From Odiellus spinosus (Eukaryota; Arthropoda; Arachnida; Opiliones; Phalangiidae), in the NCBI GenBank assembly GCA_963920705.1, contig OY987225.1, forward strand, positions 34,573,458-34,637,457: a stretch of DNA of 64,000 nt, written 5' to 3'. A program made the position numbers and the translations under genes. Below the pieces are notes generated by a model. The model did no database searches. It was not told where the DNA came from and saw nothing but the letters and a program-made list of their open reading frames with translations. Positions 1 through 10,901 of this stretch are shown one piece after another. Position 1 is the stretch's first letter. Every line of letters begins with the position of its first letter.

Positions 1-35
1 CCGATAGATGAAGCTACGATAAATCGATTTATATA
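1..35. mobile_element. Fragment of GCGTTCACACTAG-type element, cut by window edge
   Basis: The first 35 bases match 51672-51706 almost base for base (CCGATAGATGAAGCTACGAT and onward). That match lies inside the complete element at 51381-51804, so the window appears to begin inside another copy. No coding content is seen. Confidence 0.6.
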
Positions 36-170
36 GCGTGACGTCGGTTTTACTTTAACTTCATTGCGCTCCCATAGAATAACCAAAGAAATCGGCTTAC
101 CCAATCAGGAAAAATAAAATAATTTGGTTAAAAATGGCTGAAATTGGAAAATTCAAACAAAATTTAAAGT

Positions 171-300
171 CCTAGGATTTCTTCTGGCTGTTTCCCTGGA
201 AGTGGGCTCACCTTCCGAGCTTCCCCATTGGGTAGCGAGGCGAGAGAAAGCATGGAGGGCGAGTTTGTTTCTAGGGAAACAGGCTGAAGTAATAATAGGC
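171..300. repeat. Foldback (imperfect inverted repeat)
   Basis: The left arm contains CTTCTGGCTGTTTCCCT and the right arm contains AGGGAAACAGGCTGAAG, its near-perfect reverse complement. Pairing extends outward to CCTA...TAGG, giving arms of about 45-50 bases around a GC-richer centre. It resembles a small MITE or hairpin element. No target duplication was identified. Confidence 0.65.
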
Positions 301-1530
301 CTTTAATTCGAACTGAAATGGACCCAAAATTTGAAATGAACTTGGTGGTCCATTTTTAACGAATTCACGTCTATTTTGGTCAAAATCAGATCAATTAGAA
401 TAGGTCCGAAGCGGGTCAAAGGTTGCGTGTCTCTACTTTAAGGAGAAGGTGTTAAATTGTTAATTTTAAGATATGACTTTAACTAACTAGACATATATTA
501 CAAATGCACCCACCCTTGACAAAACATATTTTTACCAGTTGATGGGTATGTCTAATCCTCCTGAGAAAAACCCTGTTCTTTTAAACGCGCGTGTCTACAA
601 ATTGACTGTACGATTGCTTTAAATATATACAGTCCGGCTAATCCTAGTTAATCCTACGATAAGGAGGACCGGTTAATCCCTTTCGTTACGAAGGGAATTA
701 AAATCCTATATAAACCCAACCACGAAAACTGTGACGAGCATTAAAAGCTATAAGAAGGTGAACAAAAAAACACGCGGATCATGTTTTGAAACCAAGGCTT
801 AAGTCTTTTCTAAAAGCCTTCTCTATTTCTCTCTGGTGAATGAAGACAATGAGAAATGATTCCCATTATTTAAAGACACACTCCATCCTATAAAGCTAGT
901 CCGGTTCACTTAGAACGCGATTAAAAAGAGCTAGAAGCCAAATCTCAGTCGTTCTATTCTTTCCCAGCAGATCCCCTCTCTCCGGGGGGGGGGGGGGCTA
1001 TACCCCCTTCGTTTCTAGCGGCCCGTCTTTTTCTTAATTTGAATAATTAGCCTGGAAACCCGCGCGAGCTCCAATTAACGAAGACTATATACCTAGTAAG
1101 AGGGAGGGGGGGGGGCGAACTGGCTTCCGTAGTGAAAATGCAAAAAGGATAGAAGGGAACTCAGGGCAGGGTGGGCAAGGGGGGGGGGGGGCGCTGCCGC
1201 CGAATTACACGAAAGGGGGATTAAGAATGCTTAAGACTGATCACTCGCAAATTAACTTATTACCGAATCCATTACTAAACCCCAGGGGCAGACACCCCCC
1301 TCAATACACTACACCCCCACTAACATTACTCCTTCGCTTTAAAGTTCACGTGTAAGAAACGACATTAAAAAAATTTGTTCAAAAATTTTAAGGATTTTTG
1401 ATCAAAATTATTTGAAAATTTAAATATAGTCCAGGCTATATGGTGTTGGAAGAATCTAATGTTTTTGAAATTAAAGAATTTTGACAAATATTTTTAGGGG
1501 GAATGGATCCTGTCAACCAGTGATTGAGAT
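301..1530. other. Intergenic, no gene seen; poly-G runs
   Basis: AT-rich sequence without a supportable gene. It contains three G-homopolymer stretches (about 984-997, 1105-1115 and 1179-1191), contrasting with the AT-rich surroundings. No repeat array or inverted-repeat element was recognised. Confidence 0.6.
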
Positions 1531-1910
1531 GATCCAACTGATCGACTTTCAAATGATCGATAAGAGGTTTTGTGTAATAGATTCACTTTCAATTGATCGG
1601 CAAGAGATTTTTGTCTAATTGATCGATTTTCAAATGATCGGCAAGGGGTTTTGGTTAAATTAATCGATTTTCAAATGATCGTTAAAGTGTTTTGTCTAAT
1701 TGATCGATTTTCAAATGATCGACGTGGTGTTTTGTCCAACGATCGACAAGAGATTTTGTCCAATCGATCAACAAAGAGTTTCGCAATAATTGATCCGAAT
1801 TTCAAATGATCCAAGGTTGTAAATGATCAGCAGGGGCTTTACGCGATTGATCGACTTACAAATGATCGACAATTGAGGGGTTATTTTCAATTGAACCACT
1901 TTCAAACGAC
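1531..1910. repeat. Degenerate ~41-bp minisatellite rich in GATC
   Basis: About eight diverged copies of a unit reading roughly ATTGATCGATTTTCAAATGA followed by TCGGCAAGAGGTTTTGTCTA. The palindromic core TGATCGA recurs through the array. Copies vary in length and sequence, suggesting an old array. No coding potential. Confidence 0.8.
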
Positions 1911-2270
1911 CCCCCACTTGCGTATGAACTTTAAAAAAGCCGGGTTCTTTGAACAGAAGCTAGAAAAGCAAAGCGAAGGATGGAGGCTCGCGGAAAGAGT
2001 GTACTAATGTGTACCGAAGAATTACTGGCGGACCAATTAGACTCATTTGGGCACTTAAGATCCTAGAACCCCCTCAACCCCTTTCCACCTTTCTCTCCCA
2101 TCCACCTACTAGAAGGTTCTTTTCTTAATTTCCCCTCCTCCCCCTACCATGTCCCTTTCTCTGTCGCGAATCGTCAGTAGGGCTTATTTGCTCGCTCGCC
2201 AAGAATCCCTATAGCTTCTTGCCGTGGTCGATGACAATGAAGTAATTAAGACTAAGGCTTGGACCCTTAA

Positions 2271-2636
2271 GACCATAGATGTATGAAAAATGAACTAGAT
2301 CCACAACCCTACCAAAGTCACGCGCCAAAAATGACAGGAATATAAAATATTCACACGCGCTAATGCTCGCCTTTGAGTGTACAAATGTCACGCGCCAAAA
2401 GTGCCAGGAATAGAAGACATTTTCACGCGCTAATGCTCGCCTTTCACTCTACAAATGTCAGCAATAGAAAATATTTTCACGCGCTAATGCTCGCCTTTGA
2501 CTTTACAAAAGTCACGCGCCAAAAATGTCAGGAATAGAAAAAATTTTGTAGGCGCTAGTGCTCGCCTTTGACTGTGTCACGCGCCACAATTTAAAAAGAA
2601 TTGTGGATCTAGTTAATTTTTCATATATCTATGGTC
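2271..2636. mobile_element. Non-autonomous element with inverted ends and internal tandem repeat
   Basis: The ends at 2271-2307 and 2600-2636 are inverted copies over about 37 bases: GACCATAG, then ATATGAAAAATGAACTAGAT with one change, then CCACAA. Between them lie about four ~70-bp tandem copies containing CACGCGCC and GCGCTAATGCTCGCCTTTGA. The same terminus recurs at 43970-44012, and both terminus and internal unit recur at 57105-57395, so this is a dispersed family. It has no coding capacity and would have to be mobilised in trans if it moves. No clear target-site duplication was seen. Confidence 0.75.
2319..2588. repeat. ~70-bp tandem repeat inside element
   Basis: Units begin with CACGCGCCAAAA at 2319, 2389 and 2513; a shortened unit lies between the last two. 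Each contains a GGAATAGAAAATATTTTCAC-like segment and GCGCTAATGCTCGCCTTTGA. It lies wholly between the inverted ends of the 2271-2636 element. Confidence 0.8.
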
Positions 2637-3251
2637 GTACCACGCGGGTATTAACTATTCAAAATACAAGTAAATATTAGCGATTAAAGTGATTTTGTAA
2701 CCAATTTTTTCAGGAACTCCGAATACAATTAAGGATAATTTCCATAGGAAAGGCATAGTTGTTCATAAATGAATTTTAAAAGAAGTCCCCAATATTTAGT
2801 CTTCATTGAAGAGGTTTTTCCGTACACTATCGGAATAGGAATTCTGGCTAACTAATTAGGGGAGTATGAGGAGGGTTAATTCTCTCCCCCACGCGTTGCC
2901 CAACCCCTTCTTCCTAGAGTAAAGTAGGAAAAGTGATTAATACGGCGCCTAAAAGAAAGAGAAGAGTGGGCTTCCCTGCTTTACTCATTAAAACTGCAGT
3001 TCAGACGCGAGCGCTAATTCCGGACAGCGAGAGGGGAATTAGAATACGAGCGAAGTCGGACCCACTGTTACCCTCGCCCCCTCCCCCCCCCCCGCATTCC
3101 AGACTCCACCGCCACTCAATCGACGACTAATTTCTTAAACACGAACAGACTGAGACAATAGGATAGGCAGGCAACCAGTCGGTTGAGAAAGAACAACACA
3201 CAATTCATCCCAATCGGAAAATTCAATATCTTCCTAAACCAGATACCTAAA
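2637..3251. other. Intergenic, nothing recognised
   Basis: AT-rich stretch without repeats or genes that I can support. A 65-codon frame at 2933-3130 starts on GTG and runs through a C-rich tract near 3080; it looks like chance. Confidence 0.55.
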
Positions 3252-3476
3252 GCCGCGTTCATATTAGGCCTTGGAGTCGATTTAAAACCTTTTTTTTGTT
3301 GGACTACATTATCCCTTTAAAGAAAATTCTGTTAAATATTTCCCTTATTGTCTCTGTATAATTTAAACGTTTTCCCAAGTCAAAATAAATTCAAAAAATT
3401 CCCTGAATTTCCAAGATTTGTTTTAATTCAGATACAAAATCTGTCTCAAAGATTTAAAAGGGTTTCCCTCATTTAA

Positions 3477-3561
3477 GCCGCGTTCATCAACGCGTACCGA
3501 AGATACCACTTCTTTGGAAATAAATTAACCGGTAGCTTTGGTAGGCGTCGCTGAACGCGGC
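3477..3561. repeat. GCCGCGTTCA...TGAACGCGGC foldback
   Basis: GCCGCGTTCATCAACGCGTA at the left pairs with the region ending CGCTGAACGCGGC at the right, and ACCGAAGATACCA pairs with TGGTAGGCG-type sequence. A related terminus, GCCGCGTTCATATTAGG, lies at 3252-3268 and resembles the left end of the 51381-51804 element. A similar small foldback is at 48130-48214. TTAA lies within ATCCCTTTAAAG at 3317-3320 and is probably a terminus of the TTAA family. Confidence 0.65.
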
Positions 3562-4130
3562 CAAAATTAATCTTAAACCGCAATAAATTCGTCTCCAGAA
3601 TATTTGTTATTATTTATATTTAAATACTATAAAATTATAATAATATTTTTAATCCTCAAATATATTATCTAGTTGATCAAGCTTAACAGCGCGCTGTTAT
3701 CTTGAATTATCAAAGTGAGATGAAATAAAATTGGTGAGGGTGTCTCGAAGGGGGTGGGGGGTTGGTTACCAATTCAGTTCCACCCTGGTTTAAGTGACAC
3801 GCCGACTGTTCCAAATTTAAATAACGGGAGACCACCCGAGGGTTGCCAAACGCCTTAATTCCCCCTATAGCTATAGAAGTAGCTTCTAGTTTATTTATTA
3901 TATTCGAGACCCCTCCCCTCCCTGCTGGGGCATCTTTTCTTAATTGTAATTTACGCCGTGGCACTGATTGCTTTCCCCTCCCATCTTCATTCCTTCTTGC
4001 ATTTTATCTCGACTACACGCGCGCGCTTTCAATATATATTCAACGACGCTTATTAGTTTGCAGCGCGCGCGAAGGCTAATCCCCCTTCTTTCTCTTCGTA
4101 ATCAAACAGCGCGAATTAAAATATATATTT

Positions 4131-4335
4131 ATTTCGCGCGCGCTGAAAAATAAAATTGATACAAAATTAGAGTCGATGTCAGTTTAGAATTTTCAGAGCG
4201 CGCGAAACTAATCTCGTTTAGGTTTTATTAGAGCAAGATGGGAAGTCTATCTTCGCGCGTGATGAATATTTCAATTGATACGAAATAAGTCGGTGTCAAA
4301 CTAAAGTTTTCCACGCGCCAGAAACTAAGCTCGCG
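4131..4335. repeat. Diverged ~120-bp duplication with GCGCGC cores
   Basis: Two degenerate direct copies about 120 bp apart share CGCGCG, then ATTGATACAAAAT-like sequence, then GTCGATGTCA-like and GCGCGCGAAACTAA-like blocks. The surrounding 3680-4330 interval is punctuated by GCGCGC palindromes, including AACAGCGCGCTGTT near 3686-3699. Confidence 0.55.
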
Positions 4336-4750
4336 CCTATTTATAGGCGCGATTTGTTTTATTAGCGATAGGAAGGTGATCTAGCTTCGAACGCGTAGCA
4401 AATTCCCAGTTGATTATCACGGCTCTCTAGGAAGCCGAAGGATGGGGATAAATTATGAAACTTTTATTTTCTAATTAGCGATAATTTAAAAGTTAGCTAG
4501 CGTACTAAGTGGTACTTCGTGTTTAAGGGGTACATTTCCGTCAAAGGGGCCCGTGCTACATGTATATACCACTCCATTTTACAGCTACAGGATTTTTAGA
4601 AAGGTATATATATTTAAAATAAAAGACCCCAATAGGAGTTTCGGCGATTACGTTCGATAGTTGATTAGGCTTATTTGTTGGTCTATTAGCACCCATCAAA
4701 ATTAAAAACCTTAGTTTTTAGAAAAGTTACGACTTACCCGGAACACATCC

Positions 4751-5031
4751 AATAATCCAGGCTTAAAGTAAACCACGTTTAAATGATCCAGGTTTAAATT
4801 AATCCACGTTTGAATGATCCAGGTTTAAATTAATCCAAGTTTGAGTGATCCAGGTTGAAATTAATCCACTTTCGAATAATCCAGGTTTAAATTAATCCAA
4901 GTTTGAGTGATCCAGGTTGAAATTAATCCAAGTTTGAGTGATCCAGGTTCAAATTAATCCACTTTCGAATAATCCAGGTTGAAATTAATCCACTTTCGAA
5001 TAATCCAGGTTTAAATCAATCCACGTTTGAA
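4751..5031. repeat. 31-bp minisatellite with two alternating half-units
   Basis: About nine copies of a 31-bp unit made of two related halves, ATCCAGGTTTAAATTA and ATCCACGTTTGAATG, which suggests the unit arose by duplicating a ~16-bp ancestor. Substitutions are mostly shared between neighbouring copies. Confidence 0.9.
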
Positions 5032-5282
5032 ATGGCCAATCAGAAAATGTTTCGTAAATCCTAGGAAATAGACAAAAATTATAATTATAAATAAATATAC
5101 CATACATAAACAAATTTTTTAAAATTATTTTAAATTTGCATATGGTAATAGGAACCGGCTCAACCAATACTCAAAATTATAGGACTTAAAAGGATATTTC
5201 AAAGAAATACGGGATAATATAAGACACATTTAAAAATATAGGATTTTATAGGAACCACTGTCTGATTAAACCGGCTAATTAC

Positions 5283-5365
5283 GCCGAATTAAAATCGAAA
5301 AAAAAAAAAAAAAAAAAAATCCGAATTAAAATCGAAAAAAAAAAAAAAAATCCGAATTAAAATCG

Positions 5366-5396
<31 letters not shown>

Positions 5397-5408
5397 GAAT
5401 TAAAATCG

Positions 5409-5439
<31 letters not shown>

Positions 5440-5497
5440 GAATTAAAATCGAAAAAAAAAAAAAAATCCGAATTAAAATCGAAAAAAAAAAAAAAAA
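5283..5497. repeat. Poly-A tracts separated by a fixed 15-16 base core
   Basis: The core CCGAATTAAAATCG occurs six times, separated by A runs of about 15 to 30 bases. Core sequence is conserved while A-run length varies, consistent with slippage inside an expanded tandem unit. Confidence 0.9.
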
Positions 5498-6410
5498 TAC
5501 AGAAACTGAAAAGTTGAAACTCTAATTGTTTACTTGGCAGAGCAAAACAACTAATAAATAGGGTTAACTGCGTTGAAAATAAAAGCTTTAAGAATGTCTG
5601 GGCCCAAAAATGGCGATACAAAGTACGAGCCGCGACTATAATTACCGAAAATAAGAAAATTTAACAAAATGAAATCCTTGTATTTTTTCCCAGAAAAATT
5701 ATTTTCTTAATATCTATTATATTTATTATATTTATTTTTTATATTTCTTTATAAATTTGGGTCATACGAGTCGCGTTTCGGGCGGAAAATTCAACGCGTA
5801 CGAAGTCGCAATCTCGGTTATATTTAGCTAAAAATTACGCGAATAATAGACTCATATTCGGTGCAGTTTCGCTTTGAAACCATACAGGCCCTCCCCCGAA
5901 TTAACACCAAATTTTATCAACTTAACTCGGAACTAGGACTAAAACTAATCCAGAATAGTAATAAGGAACGTTTATAATCGGTGTAATCCCTTAATCCCGC
6001 CTTTGACTTCGCTACAACTTAATTTCGAATGAAATTAAAATGATTTAAAAGTTTATATCACGAAAATCGTATTTAATAATAATAATATTAAAAAAAAATA
6101 TATCTTTTCTTTTGATGAAAAATTACGTTTCAATTCAATTTTAAAGTTACAGCGAATACGAAGGCTATCTTCCTTCTATCTTTACTAGAAATTAGCGTAT
6201 TGAATTAACAAGGGGTCAGTCTTCAAACTCTATAGAATTTTAATATTGAAAAGTGTAATAAGAAATAATGGCTCTCGTTATGACAACTTTGAAATAAAAA
6301 ATATGATTTCCCAGTTGCTAAAGAAAACTTAAGCTTTAGAATTAATCATTTTTAAAGGCTGGATGTGCGGATCTAATTTAAGAGTACTCCTTGTTAGTTA
6401 ATTTATCGCT
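5498..6410. other. Intergenic, AT-rich, nothing recognised
   Basis: No gene, inverted-repeat element or array was recognised. Sequence is AT-rich with short A/T runs. Confidence 0.55.
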
Positions 6411-6845
6411 TCGTTAAGCCTAATTATTATAATTTGGAACTTCGATTAAGCCTAATTTCAAACCTCGATTAAGACTAATTTCAAACCTCGATTAAGACTA
6501 ATTTCAAACCTCGATTAAGACTAATTTCAAACCTCGATTAAGTCTAATTTTCAAACCTGGATTAAGCCTAATTTCAAACCTGGATTAAGCCTAATTTCAA
6601 ACCTGGATTAAGCCTAATTTCAAACCTGGATTAAGCCTAATTTCAAGCCTCGATTACGCCTAATTTCAAACCTCGATTAATCCTAATTTCAAACCTCGAT
6701 TACGCCTAATTTCAAACCTCGATTAAGCCTAATTTCAAACCTCGATGAAGCCTAATCTTAAACCTCGTTGAAGCCTAATTTCAAACCTCGATTACGCCTA
6801 ATTTCAAACCTCGATTACGCCTAATTTGAAACCTCGATTAAACCC
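6411..6845. repeat. 23-bp minisatellite
   Basis: About 18 copies of ATTAAGCCTAATTTCAAACC plus TGG or TCG. Blocks of adjacent copies share variants (AGACTA early, CCTGG in the middle, TTACGCC late), showing local spread of variants. A candidate TTAA-family terminus (GTTTCACTGTCCCTTT, about 6986-7001) lies 140 bp beyond it. Confidence 0.95.
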
Positions 6846-7413
6846 AGTGATTTTAATCCATTACGCGTATGATTAAGCCACGTAACTAATTACTAATAAA
6901 TATAATTTTTAAATAATAAATATTTAATCTAAAGTTATTTAAGCTAGGTTTTAAAAATAAATTTAATAATTAATTTTAATTATTAAATAATAACGTTTCA
7001 CTGTCCCTTTGCCATATAAAGTCAGGATATAATAGAAAAAGTGTGTGCGGGGTTGAATTAATGTAGGGGAAAGGGGGGGGATAAAATTAAATGAATCGAT
7101 TTCCTTTGTTAAGGTTAGATGGCCGTGATGGTGCAAACCGGGTTAGCTTTTAAACGCTGCTTTCGTCATAGGTTGGCGTTAATGACAGCTCAACCTCGAT
7201 CGCCCAAAAAACAAACACTATTTACATTAAAAATGTTTTCCAAAGCTTTTCTTCTTTATATTCAATCTTAAGTTTCCTCTGGATTTCTATATACTGAATA
7301 AATAACAGGCCCCACAGATCACACAGGCTAGCAATTTAAATAGCACCTTACTTACAAAACCCAGTCAAATAAATAAAAGTTAGGCTTATCTACATTCAAT
7401 ATTTTTGGCTAAT

Positions 7414-7445
<32 letters not shown>

Positions 7446-7449
<4 letters not shown>

Positions 7450-7759
7450 TTAAATTGATTAATTAAACTAATTTATAAAATTATATTCGTTAGTATTTAA
7501 GTTTAGACCTGATTAATCAAAGTTTATTAATTAATTTAGGGACTCATTATTATTTAAATAGGCTTAATCCACCATCAAAAGTTATTTACAAATAAAAAAA
7601 AAAATTCTTCATTTAAATTGATTAATTAAACTAATTTATAAAATTATATTCGTTAGTATTTAAGTTTAGACCTGATTAATCACAGTTTATTAATTAATTT
7701 AAGGATTCCTTATTATTTAAATAGGCTTAATCCACCATCAAAAATTATTTACAAATAAA
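7446..7759. repeat. 163-bp tandem duplication, each copy preceded by poly-A
   Basis: 7446-7596 and 7609-7759 are near-identical direct copies beginning TCATTTAAATTGATTAATTA, offset by 163 bp. The first follows a 27-A run ending at 7445 and the second a shorter A run. Part of the unit (GGCTTAATCCACCAT) reappears inverted at 7992-8010, so the duplicated block is the left arm of the foldback ending at 8068. Confidence 0.9.
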
Positions 7760-8068
7760 TATTAAATTATAAAAATGAATTTAAAACTTATTAGGCTTAG
7801 CAGGATTCTTAGAGATCAGCTGAATTTCTTCGAATTGAAGAGTCAGCAACCAATGAGCGAGGGCCTATAATTAAGGCGATCTACAAAAATATTCGAATGT
7901 TCGCTGAGACGTAAATGAAAAGAAATCCAGCTAAGCCTATTTTTAAGTTTTAATTGATTCTTAGTTTAATATTAGTTATTAATTTTTTAATAATGGTGGA
8001 TTAGGCTTATTTAAACTCATAAGGAGTCGATAAAAAATAACTTGTTTTACGTTTCATTCTCCCTTTAA
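7691..8068. mobile_element. Foldback element ending in TTAA-family terminus
   Basis: The right end reads GTTTCATTCTCCCTTTAA (8051-8068). Inward, AATGGTGGATTAGGCTTA is the inverse of TAAGCCTATTTAAATAAT-like sequence at about 7715-7735, and AGCTAAGCCTATTTTTAAG at 7933-7950 pairs with TTAGGCTTAGCAGGATTC at 7791-7808. The same internal motif pair occurs in the 17103-17546 element. The left arm is duplicated in tandem and its outer terminus is not clear. Confidence 0.7.
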
Positions 8069-8773
8069 ACAAAAATTAATATTTCGATATCCAAATTAAA
8101 TTACAAAAAAAAAATCTAATAACTTTAAATAATGTTTTTTCTATAAATTTTAGATATATATTTCTATTTTAAATAAATTTGGTCTTATTCCGCGTAAATT
8201 AAACGCGTACAATTTGTAAATTGAGGTTGCGTTGCGGGGCCATTAAGGCTTTTTTAAAGGTTGAACTGGCATTATTGTTTATTGGATAGACACGTGTATA
8301 GTTTTTGAATGTGTGTCACTGTGTCATTTCAATAGACAAATCGACTCTAGACTATACCGTAGCCTAGACAGCGCGCAGCGAAGGAGGATTTAATTTCTAC
8401 GCTATAATCACGTGATCGTAATGAATTATTGCGCCTGTTAGCCACGCCCCCACCCCTCCGAGCCTAATTAATTGTCAACAAAAAATGTGTTTAAAGCTCT
8501 CGAAAAAAAACAGAGAAAAATATTTGTACGTGTATTATTGTAATGTACAATAATCAATATATTTTCAAGGCCATATCAAGTTCTAATATTAAATGGGATT
8601 TTTTTTTTTTTTTTTTTTTACCTAATTATTAATATCAACACTTTATTGTAGATTTTAATTATAATTTTATGTCTTAGAACCCAAGATTATTATTCTTATA
8701 TTTATTTCGTTAGTTAAATTTAATTGAAATTAAAAAAAATTATTAAAGTTTGAAAATAATTTTAAGTAAACTC
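8069..8773. other. Intergenic; poly-T run
   Basis: No gene seen. Contains a 21-base T run at about 8599-8619 and short GCGC-rich patches near 8370-8450. Confidence 0.55.
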
Positions 8774-9370
8774 AAATTTAATAATTAAGATTTAATTAAA
8801 TACTAAATGTAATAATTAAGATTTAATTAAATACTAAATGTAATAATTAAGATTTAATTAAATACTAAATGTAATAATTAAGATTTAATTAAATACTAAA
8901 TGTAATAATTAAGATTTAATTAAATACTAAATGTAATAATTAAGATTTAATTAAATACTAAATGTAATAATTAAGATTTAATTAAATACTAAATGTAATA
9001 ATTAATATTTAAATTTAAAATATAATAATTAAGATTTAATTAAATATAAAATATAATAATTAAGATTTAATTAAATATAAAATATAAATATTAAGATTTA
9101 ATTAAATATAAAATATAAATATTAAGATTTAATTAAATATAAAATATAATAATTAAGATTTAATTAAATACAAAATATAATAATTAAGATTTAATTAAAT
9201 ATAAAATATAATAATTAAGATTTAATTAAATATAAAATATAATAATTAAGATTTAATTAAATATAAAATATAATAATTAAGATTTAATTAAATATAAAAT
9301 ATAATAATTAAGATTTAATTAAATATTAATATAAAATATAATAATTAAGATTTAATTAAATCTTAAATGT
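8774..9370. repeat. 31-bp AT-only minisatellite, two variant blocks
   Basis: About 19 copies of a unit containing TAATAATTAAGATTTAATTA. The first block (to ~9008) carries AATACTAAATG and the second (to ~9370) carries AATATAAAATA, so two variants have spread separately. Confidence 0.95.
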
Positions 9371-9972
9371 AACGACTAAAATATAATTCAATCTTAAATA
9401 CGAACACTGACCTCTATTTTCCAAGATGGCTTCCCTCCCGCAATACCTCCACCGTCAAAACAATAAATTAATGACCGCCAATTAACCGTAGCCTTTCCCC
9501 GGGTTAAACAACAACATTTACCGCTGAGAGGCTTACCCCTTTCCCCGTCCCCCCTTCGTCCCGACGGGAAGGGTAGCCACGCGCCTGGCCTAACGCCCAC
9601 CTCGACACGACAGTGACGACACTCAAAAAACATCTAAATAGTTAATAATTGGATATAAAATATAATTTGATTTAATTAAATCTTAAATATAATCACTAAG
9701 ATATAATTAAACCTTAACGACTAAAATATAATTCAATCTTATATACGAACACTGACATCTATTTTCCAAGATGGCTTCCCTCCCGCGTCGCCTCCACCGT
9801 TAAAACAATAAATTAATGACCGCCAATTAGCCGTAACCTTTCCCCGGGTTAAACAACAACCTTTACCGCTGAAAGTCTTACCCCTTTCACCGTCCCCCTT
9901 CGCCCCGACGGGACGCGGGCAACGCGGCGGAGCCACGCGCTAGGCCTAAAGCCCCCTCAAAAAACATCTTAA
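9371..9972. repeat. Two direct copies of a ~260-bp GC-rich segment
   Basis: 9371-9640 and 9716-9972 align with an offset of 345 bp, sharing AACGACTAAAATATAATTCA, CCAAGATGGCTTCCCTCCCG and GTTAAACAACAAC. They are GC-rich islands attached to the end of the 31-bp AT minisatellite. Minus-strand frames (9394-9633, 9739-9936) are open and alignable over 53 residues. However, roughly 9 of about 14 base differences in that span change the amino acid, which does not look like protein-level constraint. Probably a transposon-derived repeat. Confidence 0.8.
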
Positions 9973-10363
9973 TAATTAAACTCACGTTAATTATTTGCTT
10001 CCAAAATTATCGAATTCGTTCGGTCCACAATCTGGGCTTCATTTTGAACGCAAATTTGGAGATATTTCGTTAATTTTAACGCCATAACGAAAAGAATAAA
10101 ACTTGAACCAAAAATCGAGGTGCCATCACAACGTCGAGCCGGAACAAAACTGAGGAGGACGGCGCGGAGCAATCATAAACACGTAACTCGCGCCGTCTCA
10201 TAAGGAAAACACGTATCTGGCGCAATGTAAATTCAATAGGGGGAAAAGCGAAAACGTCGTAACATATTATTTCATAGATAATATGTTTTTTTAATTTTGG
10301 TTCCCTCGGTTTCACCCAGATGGCGCTCGACAAATAATTTTAACGGTTAAAAATTTGAAAGTT

Positions 10364-10620
10364 TTTGGCGGGAAATTATTTACAATAAGGATTTTGGCCA
10401 TTAGGCTTGTAATTATCAAATTTTCTTGGTTTTGCGCGTGAAAAATGAATGGGTTTTGGTGCGAAATTCATAACGAACGAGTTTTTTTGGCGGGAAATTA
10501 TTTACAATAAGGATTTTGGCGGGAAATTATTTACAATAAGGATTTTGGCGGGAAATTATTTACAATAAGGATTTTGGCGGGAAATTATTTACAATAAGGA
10601 TTTTGGCGGGAAATTATTAT
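10364..10620. repeat. 29-bp minisatellite centred on TTTGGCGGGAAA
   Basis: Five tandem copies at 10486-10620 with period 29 bp, plus an isolated copy at 10364-10398. Each contains TTTGGCGGGAAATTATT. The core equals a textbook E2F/DP binding site, although function is not shown by the sequence. Confidence 0.9.
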
Positions 10621-10901
10621 TGCTTATTATTTGCGACCCTTAATTAAGTATTCCCTATTTCCACGCGTAATTTCTATCCTTTCTTGATATGAATAATCAA
10701 AATCATGATGTAACCTAGCTTCGTAAGCGCTGCCAATTCAAAATGAAATAAACTCGATACACTTTTCCCTGTCAATGATGGCAAGAAAATATCCATGCCA
10801 CTCGATTGTCTCGGAATATCTTATAAACACGAATTTAGTTGGGAGTTTTCCCACGCAAAATCAAGCCCCGAAAAAATGTTAATAGGCTCAGAAAATCCGT
10901 T

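Noticed and set aside
5400-5621. 73-codon minus frame rich in phenylalanine
   Set aside because: Translation of poly-A tracts on the opposite strand.
9394-9936. Two similar minus frames as a duplicated small gene
   Set aside because: Differences between the copies are mostly amino-acid changing and the N-termini do not match; more consistent with a non-coding repeat.
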